From: Consotaella aegiceratis
GTDB lineage: Bacteria > Pseudomonadota > Alphaproteobacteria > Rhizobiales > Rhizobiaceae
Length of the DNA: 64,000 nt
Direction: 5' to 3'
Assembly (NCBI RefSeq): GCF_036541425.1
Contig: NZ_JAZHFT010000011.1
Span: forward strand, 74,666 to 138,665
Shown: piece after piece, positions 56,182 to 64,000 of the stretch
Layout: each line of letters starts with the position of its first letter
Position numbering within the stretch: the stretch's first letter is position 1
Program-made: the position numbers and the translations under genes
The notes under the pieces: model-generated
Told to the model about the DNA's origin: nothing
The model's database searches: none
Seen by the model: only the letters and a program-made list of their open reading frames with translations

Positions 56182-57306
56182 ATGACGCGGCGTCGAGATG
56201 CGCTGGTGCTGATTGGCAAGATGAATGCACCAGACCCGAAAGGAGGGCGTGAACTGTTGGGTAAACTCAACCGCGATGTCTTGCAGTCGCTGTACGGTAG
56301 CGAGTTGGTTTACATCGATCTGCCGGCTCGCAATCTGAAAGATATACGCGGGTACCTGAGTGCGTTCCGAGGCCATATGGATGGCCTGAACGCGGAAACC
56401 ATCCGGTCCGCGCTCGCCATCATCGATGGTGAAAGCGCCGAGAAGGTATTCCTAGACGGCTCAAATCTCGGCGGCATCATCCCGTTCATCAAGCGGCGCC
56501 GGCCGGCCGTCGAAGTGATCACCTTTTTCCACAATGTCGAGGCACGCTTTTTCTGGGGCTCCTTCTTGGCCCGGAGAACGCCGCGGGCGCTGGCGGTTCT
56601 GATGGCGAACTACCTCGCCGAGCGCAAAGCGGTGCGCGGCAGTGACAAGATCGTCTGCCTGAGTGAGCGCGACAGCCGAATGTTGAAGAGGCTGTATGGT
56701 CGAGGCGCGACGCACATCGCGCCGATGGCGTTGGAGGACCAGTGCCCGGCGGAGTTAGTCGCGGCGTCGGGTTCAAAGCCGGAGCGGTTCGCCCTGTTCG
56801 TGGGCGGCACGTTCTATGCCAACCGGGATGGCATCGCCTGGTTTGTCCGTGAGGTGGTGCCGCGCATTGACCTGCCCCTCTACATCGTCGGACGCGGCTT
56901 CGAGGCGATGCGGGCGGAGCTTGAAGTGCCCGGCAAAGTCGTCGTCGTCGGCGCGGTGGACAGCTTGGCCGACTGGTACCGCCGCGCGCGGTTTGTGATT
57001 GCCCCGATTTTCGACGGATCGGGCATGAAGACCAAGGTGGCCGAGGCGCTGATGTTCGGCAAGAAGATCATCGGCACGGCCGAGGCCTTCTCCGGATATG
57101 AGGACGTGGCCGAAGGCGCGGGCTGGTGCTGCGCGACGGCAGACGATTTTGTTGCGGCGCTGGCCGAGGCTGAGGCGATGGAATTGCCGGAATTCGACCC
57201 TGCCTTGCGGGCTCTCTATGAGGGCCAGTTTTCGCGCGCCGCCGCCTGTAAACGGATGGCCCATATTCTCGGGATCGCGAACCCAAAGAATCCGAGTCAC
57301 ACGTGA
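56182..57306 (+). CDS. GT-B glycosyltransferase (family 4-like)
   Basis: This 374-aa enzyme has a GT-B pattern: FHNVEARFF in the N-terminal lobe, FVGGTFYANRDGIAWFV opening the C-terminal lobe, and PIFDGSGMKTKVAEALMFGK as the donor-binding Glu block. Such arrangements are common in EPS loci as uncharacterised sugar transferases. ATG at 56182, 15 bp after the acetyltransferase stop. Confidence 0.88.
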   Translation: MTRRRDALVLIGKMNAPDPKGGRELLGKLNRDVLQSLYGSELVYIDLPARNLKDIRGYLSAFRGHMDGLNAETIRSALAIIDGESAEKVFLDGSNLGGIIPFIKRRRPAVEVITFFHNVEARFFWGSFLARRTPRALAVLMANYLAERKAVRGSDKIVCLSERDSRMLKRLYGRGATHIAPMALEDQCPAELVAASGSKPERFALFVGGTFYANRDGIAWFVREVVPRIDLPLYIVGRGFEAMRAELEVPGKVVVVGAVDSLADWYRRARFVIAPIFDGSGMKTKVAEALMFGKKIIGTAEAFSGYEDVAEGAGWCCATADDFVAALAEAEAMELPEFDPALRALYEGQFSRAAACKRMAHILGIANPKNPSHT

Positions 57307-58439
57307 GCACTCTCAATCCCATGAAGATCTGTGTGGTCATGCCGCGTTACTCCATTGCCGGCGTGCCGCTGGCACAGATGCGGTTTGCGCGGGCATTGGC
57401 TGATCGGGGTCACTCGGTTGACCTTGTCGTCGGCCGGATCGATCCGGATCAGCCGATCCCTGATATTCCGGCGGTCTCCGTCATCAAGCTTCAGACGCGG
57501 AACGTGCGGGGCATGCTGATTCCGCTATGGCGATACTTGCGGGCTGCGCGACCTGACGTGGCTTTTTCCGCTGAAGATCATCTGACGATCATCCTTTTGG
57601 CAGCCTGCATCCTTTCCCGTTCAACTGCAAAAGTGAGCGGTTCATCGCGCATTCTACCTACTGACAGGCAAGCCTACTCGAGCCGGTGGTTCTCGAAAGG
57701 ATGGTGGCTCAAGCAGACAATGAAAATGGTGATGTGGCGAGCAAATGCGTTGACATGCGTCTCTAGGGATATGGTCGGCATGTATCAACAGGTATTCCGC
57801 AATGCACCGCATACATGGGTTTACAATATCATAAAAGACGAGCGTTCAGCGCAGCGGGCGTCCGAGAATGTTGATCATCGTTGGCTTAAAAGTAAGGAAG
57901 AGCCTCTCATCGTATCCGCGGGTACTTTGACGAAACGCAAAGGGTTTGTCGACCTAATCCGAGCGTTCTCGATCGCTCGTCAGACGCGAAATTGTCATTT
58001 GTTGATCTTGGGCGAAGGATATTTACGTCGCGAGCTTGAGCAATTGGCAGAGGATCTGGGGATCTCGGAATATGTCGAGATGCCCGGAAATGTCGATAAT
58101 CCTCTCAAGTACTTCTCTCGATCAGACGTATTCGTGCTGGCATCTTACGCTGAAGGCTTACCTAATGTGCTTGTCGAAGCTATGATGAGCGGCTGTACGC
58201 CGGTGGCCACGGACTGTCCGACCGGCCCGCGTGAGGTGCTGCAGGATGGCAAGTACGGCTACTTAGTGCCGATGCGCGATCCGGTGGCGATGGCGGCGGC
58301 CATCGAGCACGCATTGGACCACCCGATCCCCAAGCCGCTTCTTGACGAGGCGGTCGCGCCGTTCGAGGAAGAGGCCGTCATCCGGCGGCATTTCGAAGTG
58401 CTCGGACTGTCCAGCGATGCGGTGGGCGTCTGCTCGTGA
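57303..58439 (+). CDS. Family 4 glycosyltransferase
   Basis: This 378-aa GT4 enzyme has VVMPRYSIAGVPLAQMRFAR at the N-terminus, VSAGTLTKRKGFVDLIRAF, and the E-x7-E motif in ASYAEGLPNVLVEAMMSG. GTG start overlaps the preceding stop (GTGA); ATG 57321 is an alternative. The middle third is lower in GC than the ends, giving a mosaic look. Confidence 0.92.
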   Translation: MSTLNPMKICVVMPRYSIAGVPLAQMRFARALADRGHSVDLVVGRIDPDQPIPDIPAVSVIKLQTRNVRGMLIPLWRYLRAARPDVAFSAEDHLTIILLAACILSRSTAKVSGSSRILPTDRQAYSSRWFSKGWWLKQTMKMVMWRANALTCVSRDMVGMYQQVFRNAPHTWVYNIIKDERSAQRASENVDHRWLKSKEEPLIVSAGTLTKRKGFVDLIRAFSIARQTRNCHLLILGEGYLRRELEQLAEDLGISEYVEMPGNVDNPLKYFSRSDVFVLASYAEGLPNVLVEAMMSGCTPVATDCPTGPREVLQDGKYGYLVPMRDPVAMAAAIEHALDHPIPKPLLDEAVAPFEEEAVIRRHFEVLGLSSDAVGVCS

Positions 58440-59551
58440 GGGTCGGGCTCAACGCCACCTGCTTCAACCGGCGTCCCTCCGGCGCCAGCCAGCGCTTCGC
58501 CGGCATCTACGGTGAACTGGTGCGCAGCTCGCCCGACACCGAGTTCGTCGTCTATGAGCCCGCCGACTGCCACGTGGCCGCCTGGTTTGCCGACGCCACC
58601 AATGTGACGGTGCGTCGGACTCCGATTCCCAGTCAGGGCCGGGTCCGCAAGGTAGCAAATCTGCTGCGCTTTTCGGCCGGCGGCTTCAGCCGCGACGGGC
58701 TCGACCTCCTGGAAGGGTTCAATCTGCCTTTCCTTTCGATGCGCCGCGGGGCAAACGTCCTGACCATCCACGACACCCGCCGGCTTCACGCGGACTGGCC
58801 CGTTCTGGAACGCAAGGTCTATAGCCGTATCCTGGCGCGCGCGCTGTCCGCGGCCGATCGGATCATCACGGTATCGCAGACGATGCGCCAAGAAATCCTG
58901 AATTTTCAACCGCGAGCCGAAGTATCGGTCGTCTACAATGGATTGGAAGCGCAAGCCTTCGAACTGAGCACCGAAGATGAGCAAAGCGCGGTGAGGTGCA
59001 AGTTCGGCCTGCCAAGCGAGTTCGTCCTGGCCGTTGGCCATCTCGAGCGGCGCAAGAATTATCTGCGTCTCATTGAGGCGATCGCGCTGCTGCGGGATCG
59101 CGGCCGGTCCGTCCCTCTCGTCATCGTGGGCAATGACAGCGGCTATGGTACCCTCATCCGCCAAGCCGTCAATGCCGCGGGTCTGACGAACTCAGTATGG
59201 ATCCTGAGTGCTTTGAGCGATCGGGAGGTCCGGAATATGTATTCGCTTTGCAGCCTGTTCGTATTTCCGTCGAGCTACGAAGGATTCGGTATCCCCATTC
59301 TCGAGGCAATGGCCGCCGGAAAGCCAATGGTGCTCAGTGACATCGCCGTCTTTCAGGAAATCACTGAGGGTAAAGGGCTATATTTCTCGCCTGATGATGC
59401 CGATGCTGTTGCAACCGCAATCGAGTTCGCGCTGTCGTCACCGTCCAGCTCACAGCTTCTGGTCTCCTACGGGCGAGAGCGGGTGCGCGATTTTGGTTTT
59501 CCCGAACTCGCTCAGAGAATCGCTGCGCTACACGCTTCTCTGCTGGCTTGA
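58436..59551 (+). CDS. Family 4 glycosyltransferase
   Basis: This 371-aa GT4 enzyme has NATCFNRRPSGASQRFAGIY at the N-terminus, TIHDTRRLHADWP, AVGHLERRKNYLRLIEA and the E-x7-E motif in PSSYEGFGIPILEAMAAG. GTG start at 58436 overlaps the previous stop. It resembles mannosyl or rhamnosyl transferases of the WbpY/RfaG class; donor not determined. Confidence 0.92.
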   Translation: MRVGLNATCFNRRPSGASQRFAGIYGELVRSSPDTEFVVYEPADCHVAAWFADATNVTVRRTPIPSQGRVRKVANLLRFSAGGFSRDGLDLLEGFNLPFLSMRRGANVLTIHDTRRLHADWPVLERKVYSRILARALSAADRIITVSQTMRQEILNFQPRAEVSVVYNGLEAQAFELSTEDEQSAVRCKFGLPSEFVLAVGHLERRKNYLRLIEAIALLRDRGRSVPLVIVGNDSGYGTLIRQAVNAAGLTNSVWILSALSDREVRNMYSLCSLFVFPSSYEGFGIPILEAMAAGKPMVLSDIAVFQEITEGKGLYFSPDDADAVATAIEFALSSPSSSQLLVSYGRERVRDFGFPELAQRIAALHASLLA

Positions 59552-59606
59552 CGGTTCATCGTATTCAAAAGCCATTTGCAGCATCACTGTTGTGATCTGA
59601 TCACGC

Positions 59607-60656
59607 ATGCTGCCCTACTGGATCCTCTTCGCCGTACCCGCCTTCGCGGCCACCGCCGAGCGGGGGCGCTGGCGGCGGCGGGGCGCTGCGCCGACGCCGG
59701 GCTGGATCGTGTTCGGGGTGCTGCTGACGCTATTCATCGGCCTTCGCTACGAAGTCGGCGGCGATTGGAGCAGCTATCTCCTTCACCTGCAGAGCGCCTC
59801 CCATACGTCCTTTTCCGACATCTGGGAGGGAGGCGATCCCGGCTATGTCCTCGTCAACTGGCTGGTCGGTCAGCTTGGTTGGGGCGTCTGGGCGGTCAAT
59901 CTTGTCTGCGCGGCAATCTTCACCTGCGGCCTGATCGTCTTTGCGCGCAATCAGCCACGCCCATGGCTAGCCCTCGTCGTGGCCGTTCCTTACCTCGTCA
60001 TCGTTGTCGGTATGGGCTACACGCGCCAGGCCGTTGCCGTCGGGCTCGCCATGCTGGGGCTGACCGCGTTGGCCCGAGGCTCGGTGCTCAACTTCGTGCT
60101 GTGGGTGGCCCTTGCCGCCTGCTTCCACAAAACGGCGGTCGCCATCGTGCCGATCGCGATCCTCGCCGGCACAGAGCGACGGCTATGGACGGCGGTCTGG
60201 GTCGCCGCCTCGGGGATCATTCTTTATTATCTCTTCCTCTCCGAGAGCGTCGATCGGTTCATGGTGAACTATGTGGAGGCGCAGTACGAATCGCAGGGCG
60301 CCACCATCCGTGTCATGATGAACGCCATTCCTGCCGTTGTCTTCCTAATCTATCGCAAGCGGCTGGCAACGAACCCTCGCGAACTGAAGCTGTGGACCTA
60401 TTTTTCGCTCCTCGCGCTCGGCTTTGTTCCGCTCCTGGTCGTCTCGTCGTCCTCGACTGCCGTCGATCGCATGGCGCTGTACCTAATCCCGATCCAGCTA
60501 TTCGTCTTGTCCCGGATACCGGGCAGAGTGGGAGGGAAGGGCAACAGTCGGCTGATGGCCATGGCGGTGCTGTCCTATAGCGCGTCCGTCCAGTTCGTTT
60601 GGATGGTTTTCGCTTCGCATGCCCATGCGTGGCTGCCGTACCAATTCTACATTTGA
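59607..60656 (+). CDS. EpsG/Wzy-type polysaccharide polymerase membrane protein
   Basis: This 349-aa protein has about nine to ten transmembrane helices and the EpsG-family motifs FIGLRYEVGGDWSSY and GMGYTRQAVAVGLAM (conserved R-Q). EpsG proteins polymerise lipid-linked repeats. The second polymerase-like gene at 39630 belongs to another family, so this one, embedded in the glycosyltransferase operon, is the more likely Wzy of this EPS. Confidence 0.88.
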   Translation: MLPYWILFAVPAFAATAERGRWRRRGAAPTPGWIVFGVLLTLFIGLRYEVGGDWSSYLLHLQSASHTSFSDIWEGGDPGYVLVNWLVGQLGWGVWAVNLVCAAIFTCGLIVFARNQPRPWLALVVAVPYLVIVVGMGYTRQAVAVGLAMLGLTALARGSVLNFVLWVALAACFHKTAVAIVPIAILAGTERRLWTAVWVAASGIILYYLFLSESVDRFMVNYVEAQYESQGATIRVMMNAIPAVVFLIYRKRLATNPRELKLWTYFSLLALGFVPLLVVSSSSTAVDRMALYLIPIQLFVLSRIPGRVGGKGNSRLMAMAVLSYSASVQFVWMVFASHAHAWLPYQFYI

Positions 60657-60674
60657 TGCGGCGTGAGGTCGGCC

Positions 60675-61835
60675 ATGAAAGGTCCCGGGCCTGCAAGGGC
60701 GGCGCGTGTTCTCGTGGCCATCAACACCGCCTGGAACGTCTATAACTTCAGGGCCGGACTCGTTCGAGCGTTGGTGGGGCGCGGCTACGAGGTTGTTGCT
60801 GCGGCGCCGCCGGATCAATATTCCGCGCGCCTCGCGGAGCTGGGGTGCCGTTATGTCCCTCTGCCGATGGACAACAAAGGAACGTCGCCGCTTCATGATC
60901 TGAAGTTGATGCTTCGATTCTGGCGCCTCTTGCGCCGCGAGCGGCCGGACGTCTTCCTCGGCTACACCGTCAAGCCCAATGTCTACGGTTCGCTGGTCGC
61001 ACACGCGCTCGGCATTCCGGTGGTGAACAACATCGCCGGGCTCGGCACGGCTTTTATCCGAGACACCTGGCTCACGGGGCTGGTCAAGCTGCTCTATCGC
61101 GCCGCGCTATGCCGTTCGCGCACTGTGTTCTTTCAGAACGACGACGATCGTCAGCTTTTCGTTCGCGAGGCGATGGTGAAGCGCGAACAGACCAAGCTCG
61201 TTCCCGGATCCGGCATCGATCTCGATCGCTTTTCGCCAAAGGAAAATGCGCAACGAGGAGAAGCTGAGCCGTTTCGCTTTCTGCTGGTGGCGCGCCTTCT
61301 CTGGGACAAGGGAGTGGGCGAATATGTGGAAGCCGCGCGCATCGTGCGGCAATCGGCGCCGAATACGCGGTTCCAGTTGCTCGGCTTTCTCGATGTCGAA
61401 AATCGAACGGCAATCCCCCGCACCACGGTGGAACGGTGGGTTGGGGCAGGGCTGGTCGACTATCTCGGCGCAGCGGACGATGTTCGGCCTCTGCTTGCCA
61501 ACGTCGATTGCGTCGTGCTGCCATCCTATCGCGAAGGAACGCCTCGCACGCTGCTGGAGGCGGCCGCGATGGCCAAGCCGTTGATCGCGACAGATGTGCC
61601 AGGCTGCCGGCAGGTCGTCGACGATGGCGGCAACGGCTATCTCTGCGAGCCGCGGGATCCGCAGGATCTTTCGGAGAAGATGCTGGCGATGATCCGCCTT
61701 CCCGCCGACCAGCGGCGTGCCATGGGCTCCGCCAGTCGCGTCAAGATGGAGCGAGAGTTCGACGAGCAGATCGTGATCCAGCGCTACCTTGAGATCGTTG
61801 ACCGGATCGTCCTGGGTAAGGGAGCGAAATGTTGA
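60675..61835 (+). CDS. Family 4 glycosyltransferase (PglA/WbfS-like)
   Basis: This 386-aa GT4 enzyme has the N-terminal NTAWNVYNFRAGLVRAL, GYTVKPNVYGSLVAH and NNIAGLGTAFI blocks typical of PglA-like HexNAc transferases, then LVARLLWDKGVGEYVEAA and the E-x7-E motif in YREGTPRTLLEAAAMAK. ATG 60675 was chosen, with GAGG 7 bp upstream. Its likely HexNAc donor agrees with the UDP-N-acetyl-hexosamine dehydrogenase of the locus (inference). Confidence 0.9.
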   Translation: MKGPGPARAARVLVAINTAWNVYNFRAGLVRALVGRGYEVVAAAPPDQYSARLAELGCRYVPLPMDNKGTSPLHDLKLMLRFWRLLRRERPDVFLGYTVKPNVYGSLVAHALGIPVVNNIAGLGTAFIRDTWLTGLVKLLYRAALCRSRTVFFQNDDDRQLFVREAMVKREQTKLVPGSGIDLDRFSPKENAQRGEAEPFRFLLVARLLWDKGVGEYVEAARIVRQSAPNTRFQLLGFLDVENRTAIPRTTVERWVGAGLVDYLGAADDVRPLLANVDCVVLPSYREGTPRTLLEAAAMAKPLIATDVPGCRQVVDDGGNGYLCEPRDPQDLSEKMLAMIRLPADQRRAMGSASRVKMEREFDEQIVIQRYLEIVDRIVLGKGAKC

Positions 61836-63874
61836 GGGTTCGAGCCGTTCCGGGGAAGCAACCATCCCTGTCCCCAGGTGGAGCAGAAGTGCAGCAGGAT
61901 CGGAGTCATTCGAATTACATCGGGGAAGTTGATACCGTAAGAGCCCTCGCAGTCGCGCTGGTCGTATTATTTCATTATTTTCCAGACATTTTCAGGGGAG
62001 GGTATATTGGTGTGGACGTATTCTTCGTTGTGTCCGGCTTTGTCATCAGCCGGTCGTATCTCGAGGGAATGACCAGCGGCCGCATCGGTATCAAGGATTT
62101 CTATCTCGCTCGCTTTCGCCGGCTGGCGCCGGCACTGGCCGTCGTTCTCCTGGTAACGTCGATCGCTGCCATCCTGCTGTTGTGGCCAAGTGACTTGATT
62201 CGCTACGGACGGTCACTTTTTTCTCAGCCGATTTACTTGCAAAATTTCTATTTTTGGAATGAAGGAGATTATTTTTATCGCGCAGAATTGAAGCCTCTGC
62301 TTCACACTTGGTCGCTGGCAGTCGAGGAGCAGTTCTATATCGCTTGGTCTCTTATATTATTGATGCGGCCGAAGCGTCCTGTAAATAAGGCATGGTTTTA
62401 TGTATTATTCTCGATTTTATTTTTTTTGTCAATTTACTCCGGATATCTGATCAAGAATATCAGTCCCAAGACGGTATTTTACCTCATACCCTTCCGCGCC
62501 TGGGAATTGATGGCCGGCATCGCGGCGTACCTCGTTCTGTCCAAGGTGCAGTGTTCCAGTTCCCCAGTCCGGAGGATTGCTGCAGCACTGTGTCTGATCG
62601 CGGTTGTGGCGTGTGGCATCGTGCCAGGCGGCCGGTTTCCCGACCTTCAGGCAATCGTCGCGTGTAGCGCCATTGCTGTCGCGCTGGTGATATTCGATCG
62701 AAAAGCAGAACCGTTCCGAGGCTTTTCACCGGCGCCGATTCGATACATTGGGAGAATTTCCTACGGGCTCTATCTTTGGCACTGGCCCCCTATCGCATTT
62801 TGGTATTTGAAATACCGCGTGTCTCCATCTCCGGTGGAGAGCATGTTCCTTATTGCAATTGCGATATTGTTTGCGGCTTTAAGTTTTACATATGTTGAGC
62901 AGCCAATTCGGCAGCGTCGGTTTCTGGGTGGGCCTAAGAATGTTTTTGGGGCGGTCGCGCTTTCCTCCTCATCTTTAATCGCTGTTTCCATCGTATTTAT
63001 TTTTTCCGAGGGCGCACTTTTTCTCTATCCGCGACAAGTCCGTCCCTTCTTCCAAGTTGCAGAACACGTCAGTGACAGTCGTTGTCCAAAGATCTGGAGA
63101 ATCTGGAACCCGCGTTCCGAGATGTGCCCTATCTCCCAGGCCGCAGGCGAGGGCGGAATCCTTCTGCTTGGCGATTCGCACGCCGATATGCTGAAAAAAA
63201 TCGTTGGACAGGCCGCGACGGAGACGCGCATCCCCTCCTGGCTCGCGGTCAGGAACTGCGATCTTGGCGCCTTCGGATCCAATGCCCTGGAGCCGTTCTA
63301 CTGCAACAAGACGGTGCTTAAGTCGGTGCTGGCGCAAGCCAAGGACAAAGGGGTCGGCACGCTAATGGCGTTGTCGTTATGGAAGACGAGCCGAATTACC
63401 GAAAAATCGTTTGCAGCGGATGTGGAGGCGATCGTCGGTGCCGGGTTTAGACTCATCGTTCTTCAAGATATCCCTGTCAGCGCGCGAAACGACCCGGTCG
63501 CGAGAGCTATTTGGGCGGTCAAGGGGGGGACGCTCGAGAGATCCGGTATGAAAGCGGTTGACTACGAGAATGAAATCCAAAACGTGGATCGGATTTTCCG
63601 TCGCGCGGCGGATCTGTGGCCGGAGAAGGTCTCGGTGATCGAGCCGGCCCAATATTTCTGTCCGAACTCGGTATGCAAGTACCTTTCCGAGGACGGGACG
63701 CCCTATTACGTCGATGCCGATCACCTTTCGCCCGCCGGTCAGGAAGTCCTCAGGCCGATGTTCGACAATATCTTCAAATCACTGGCTGCGTGTCGCGGAA
63801 AGAGTGGCCGAAGTTGCGATGCATCGGCGATAGGTGGCAGCCACATCATGCGGGAAAACAAGAGGCTGGAGTGA
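61829..63874 (+). CDS. AT3-SGNH acyltransferase (OafA/YrhL type)
   Basis: This 681-aa integral-membrane acyltransferase has about ten to eleven helices with VVLFHYFPDIF (catalytic His), GVDVFFVVSGF, RFRRLAPAL and TWSLAVEEQFYI. A C-terminal periplasmic SGNH domain follows, with LLLGDSHADML (nucleophile Ser) and DADHLSPAG (Asp-His). Such proteins O-acetylate or O-acylate exported glycans. It overlaps the upstream stop. Parts of the TM region (about 62.2-62.5 kb) are AT-rich. Last gene of the EPS operon. Confidence 0.93.
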   Translation: MLRVRAVPGKQPSLSPGGAEVQQDRSHSNYIGEVDTVRALAVALVVLFHYFPDIFRGGYIGVDVFFVVSGFVISRSYLEGMTSGRIGIKDFYLARFRRLAPALAVVLLVTSIAAILLLWPSDLIRYGRSLFSQPIYLQNFYFWNEGDYFYRAELKPLLHTWSLAVEEQFYIAWSLILLMRPKRPVNKAWFYVLFSILFFLSIYSGYLIKNISPKTVFYLIPFRAWELMAGIAAYLVLSKVQCSSSPVRRIAAALCLIAVVACGIVPGGRFPDLQAIVACSAIAVALVIFDRKAEPFRGFSPAPIRYIGRISYGLYLWHWPPIAFWYLKYRVSPSPVESMFLIAIAILFAALSFTYVEQPIRQRRFLGGPKNVFGAVALSSSSLIAVSIVFIFSEGALFLYPRQVRPFFQVAEHVSDSRCPKIWRIWNPRSEMCPISQAAGEGGILLLGDSHADMLKKIVGQAATETRIPSWLAVRNCDLGAFGSNALEPFYCNKTVLKSVLAQAKDKGVGTLMALSLWKTSRITEKSFAADVEAIVGAGFRLIVLQDIPVSARNDPVARAIWAVKGGTLERSGMKAVDYENEIQNVDRIFRRAADLWPEKVSVIEPAQYFCPNSVCKYLSEDGTPYYVDADHLSPAGQEVLRPMFDNIFKSLAACRGKSGRSCDASAIGGSHIMRENKRLE

Positions 63875-63885
63875 TACCGCTGAGC

Positions 63886-64000
63886 CTATGAAGTGACCGC
63901 CTTGATCCAGGGATAGTTGCAGAGCGAGATGATGCGCTCAAGATTTTCGGTGGCGCGGTTCCAGGCTTGGCAGCAGGCGTCGATGATGGCGGCCTGATCG
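63886..64000 (-). mobile_element. Partial IS630-type transposase (C-terminus; 5' part outside window)
   Basis: The minus-strand frame open to the window edge encodes 37 residues, including DACCQAWNRATENLERI and CNYPWIKAVTS before TAG. This AWN...I.S...YPWI pattern is the C-terminus of IS630/Tc1-mariner-type DDE transposases. The element is inserted just 11 bp after the end of the acyltransferase gene, so it bounds the EPS locus. No terminal inverted repeat is determinable from the visible part. Confidence 0.65.

Overview
The window is high-GC DNA (roughly two-thirds G+C by eye) from an alphaproteobacterium, most likely of the order Hyphomicrobiales (Rhizobiales). The evidence is the density of Dpp/Opp-type ABC transporters with catabolic genes, the hydroxyproline catabolic set, and a Wza/Wzc/WcaJ exopolysaccharide locus with an alphaproteobacterial BTLCP peptidase. 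No rRNA, tRNA or CRISPR array was seen. The left half (about 1-34,800) is a series of uptake-and-catabolism modules. The right half (about 36,100-63,900) is one large exopolysaccharide (EPS) locus. A partial IS630-type transposase lies at the right edge.

Left half. Positions 1-4944 (+) carry a partial hydantoinase B-type gene, a DAO-family flavoenzyme, a 4-hydroxyproline epimerase and a 2-oxoglutarate semialdehyde dehydrogenase, which fit trans-4-hydroxyproline degradation. Converging on it is a minus-strand operon (12116 to 5134): a GsiA-type double ABC ATPase, a solute-binding protein, two permeases and an M14-like metallopeptidase. The ATPase frame is interrupted by three in-frame TAG codons and the binding-protein frame by one. 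All four stand where a CAG (Gln) codon would fit, and there are no frameshifts. This is the most unusual signal in the window. Next is a complete second transporter: a ROK regulator, an MlrC-type protein and two ATPases on the minus strand (16880-12252), with a binding protein and two permeases divergent from them (17015-20431). A perfect 9-bp inverted repeat lies between the two arms.

Positions 20495-34787 look like one acid-sugar locus. It holds a GntR/FCD regulator, a DUF1537 four-carbon acid-sugar kinase, two ATPases, a PdxA2-type dehydrogenase, a DHDPS/NAL-type lyase, a TerC protein, a frameshifted MFS carrier and a cytoplasmic Asp-box (sialidase-like) protein. It ends with a Tat-exported binding protein, two permeases and an iron-type alcohol dehydrogenase. 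The ATPases at one end probably power the permeases at the other, since neither set has a partner next to it.

Right half. An unknown secreted protein is followed by the EPS machinery. Minus-strand genes encode Wza, a BTLCP peptidase, an O-antigen-ligase-type polymerase and an SNase-like protein; a PrpA-like phosphatase is on the plus strand. From 42098 nearly everything is on the plus strand: the initiating sugar-phosphate transferase, a NusG paralogue, a 533-bp leader with a terminator-like hairpin and an ops-like octamer, a secreted Gly-rich protein, and the Wzc tyrosine kinase. UDP-sugar epimerase and dehydrogenase genes follow, with a decayed RfbC-like relic between them. Then come the Wzx flippase, a methyltransferase, six glycosyltransferases, a hexapeptide acetyltransferase, an EpsG-type polymerase and an AT3-SGNH acyltransferase. 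Together these make a complete Wzx/Wzy-type pathway. A low-GC patch at 53.6-54.6 kb marks at least one recently acquired glycosyltransferase.
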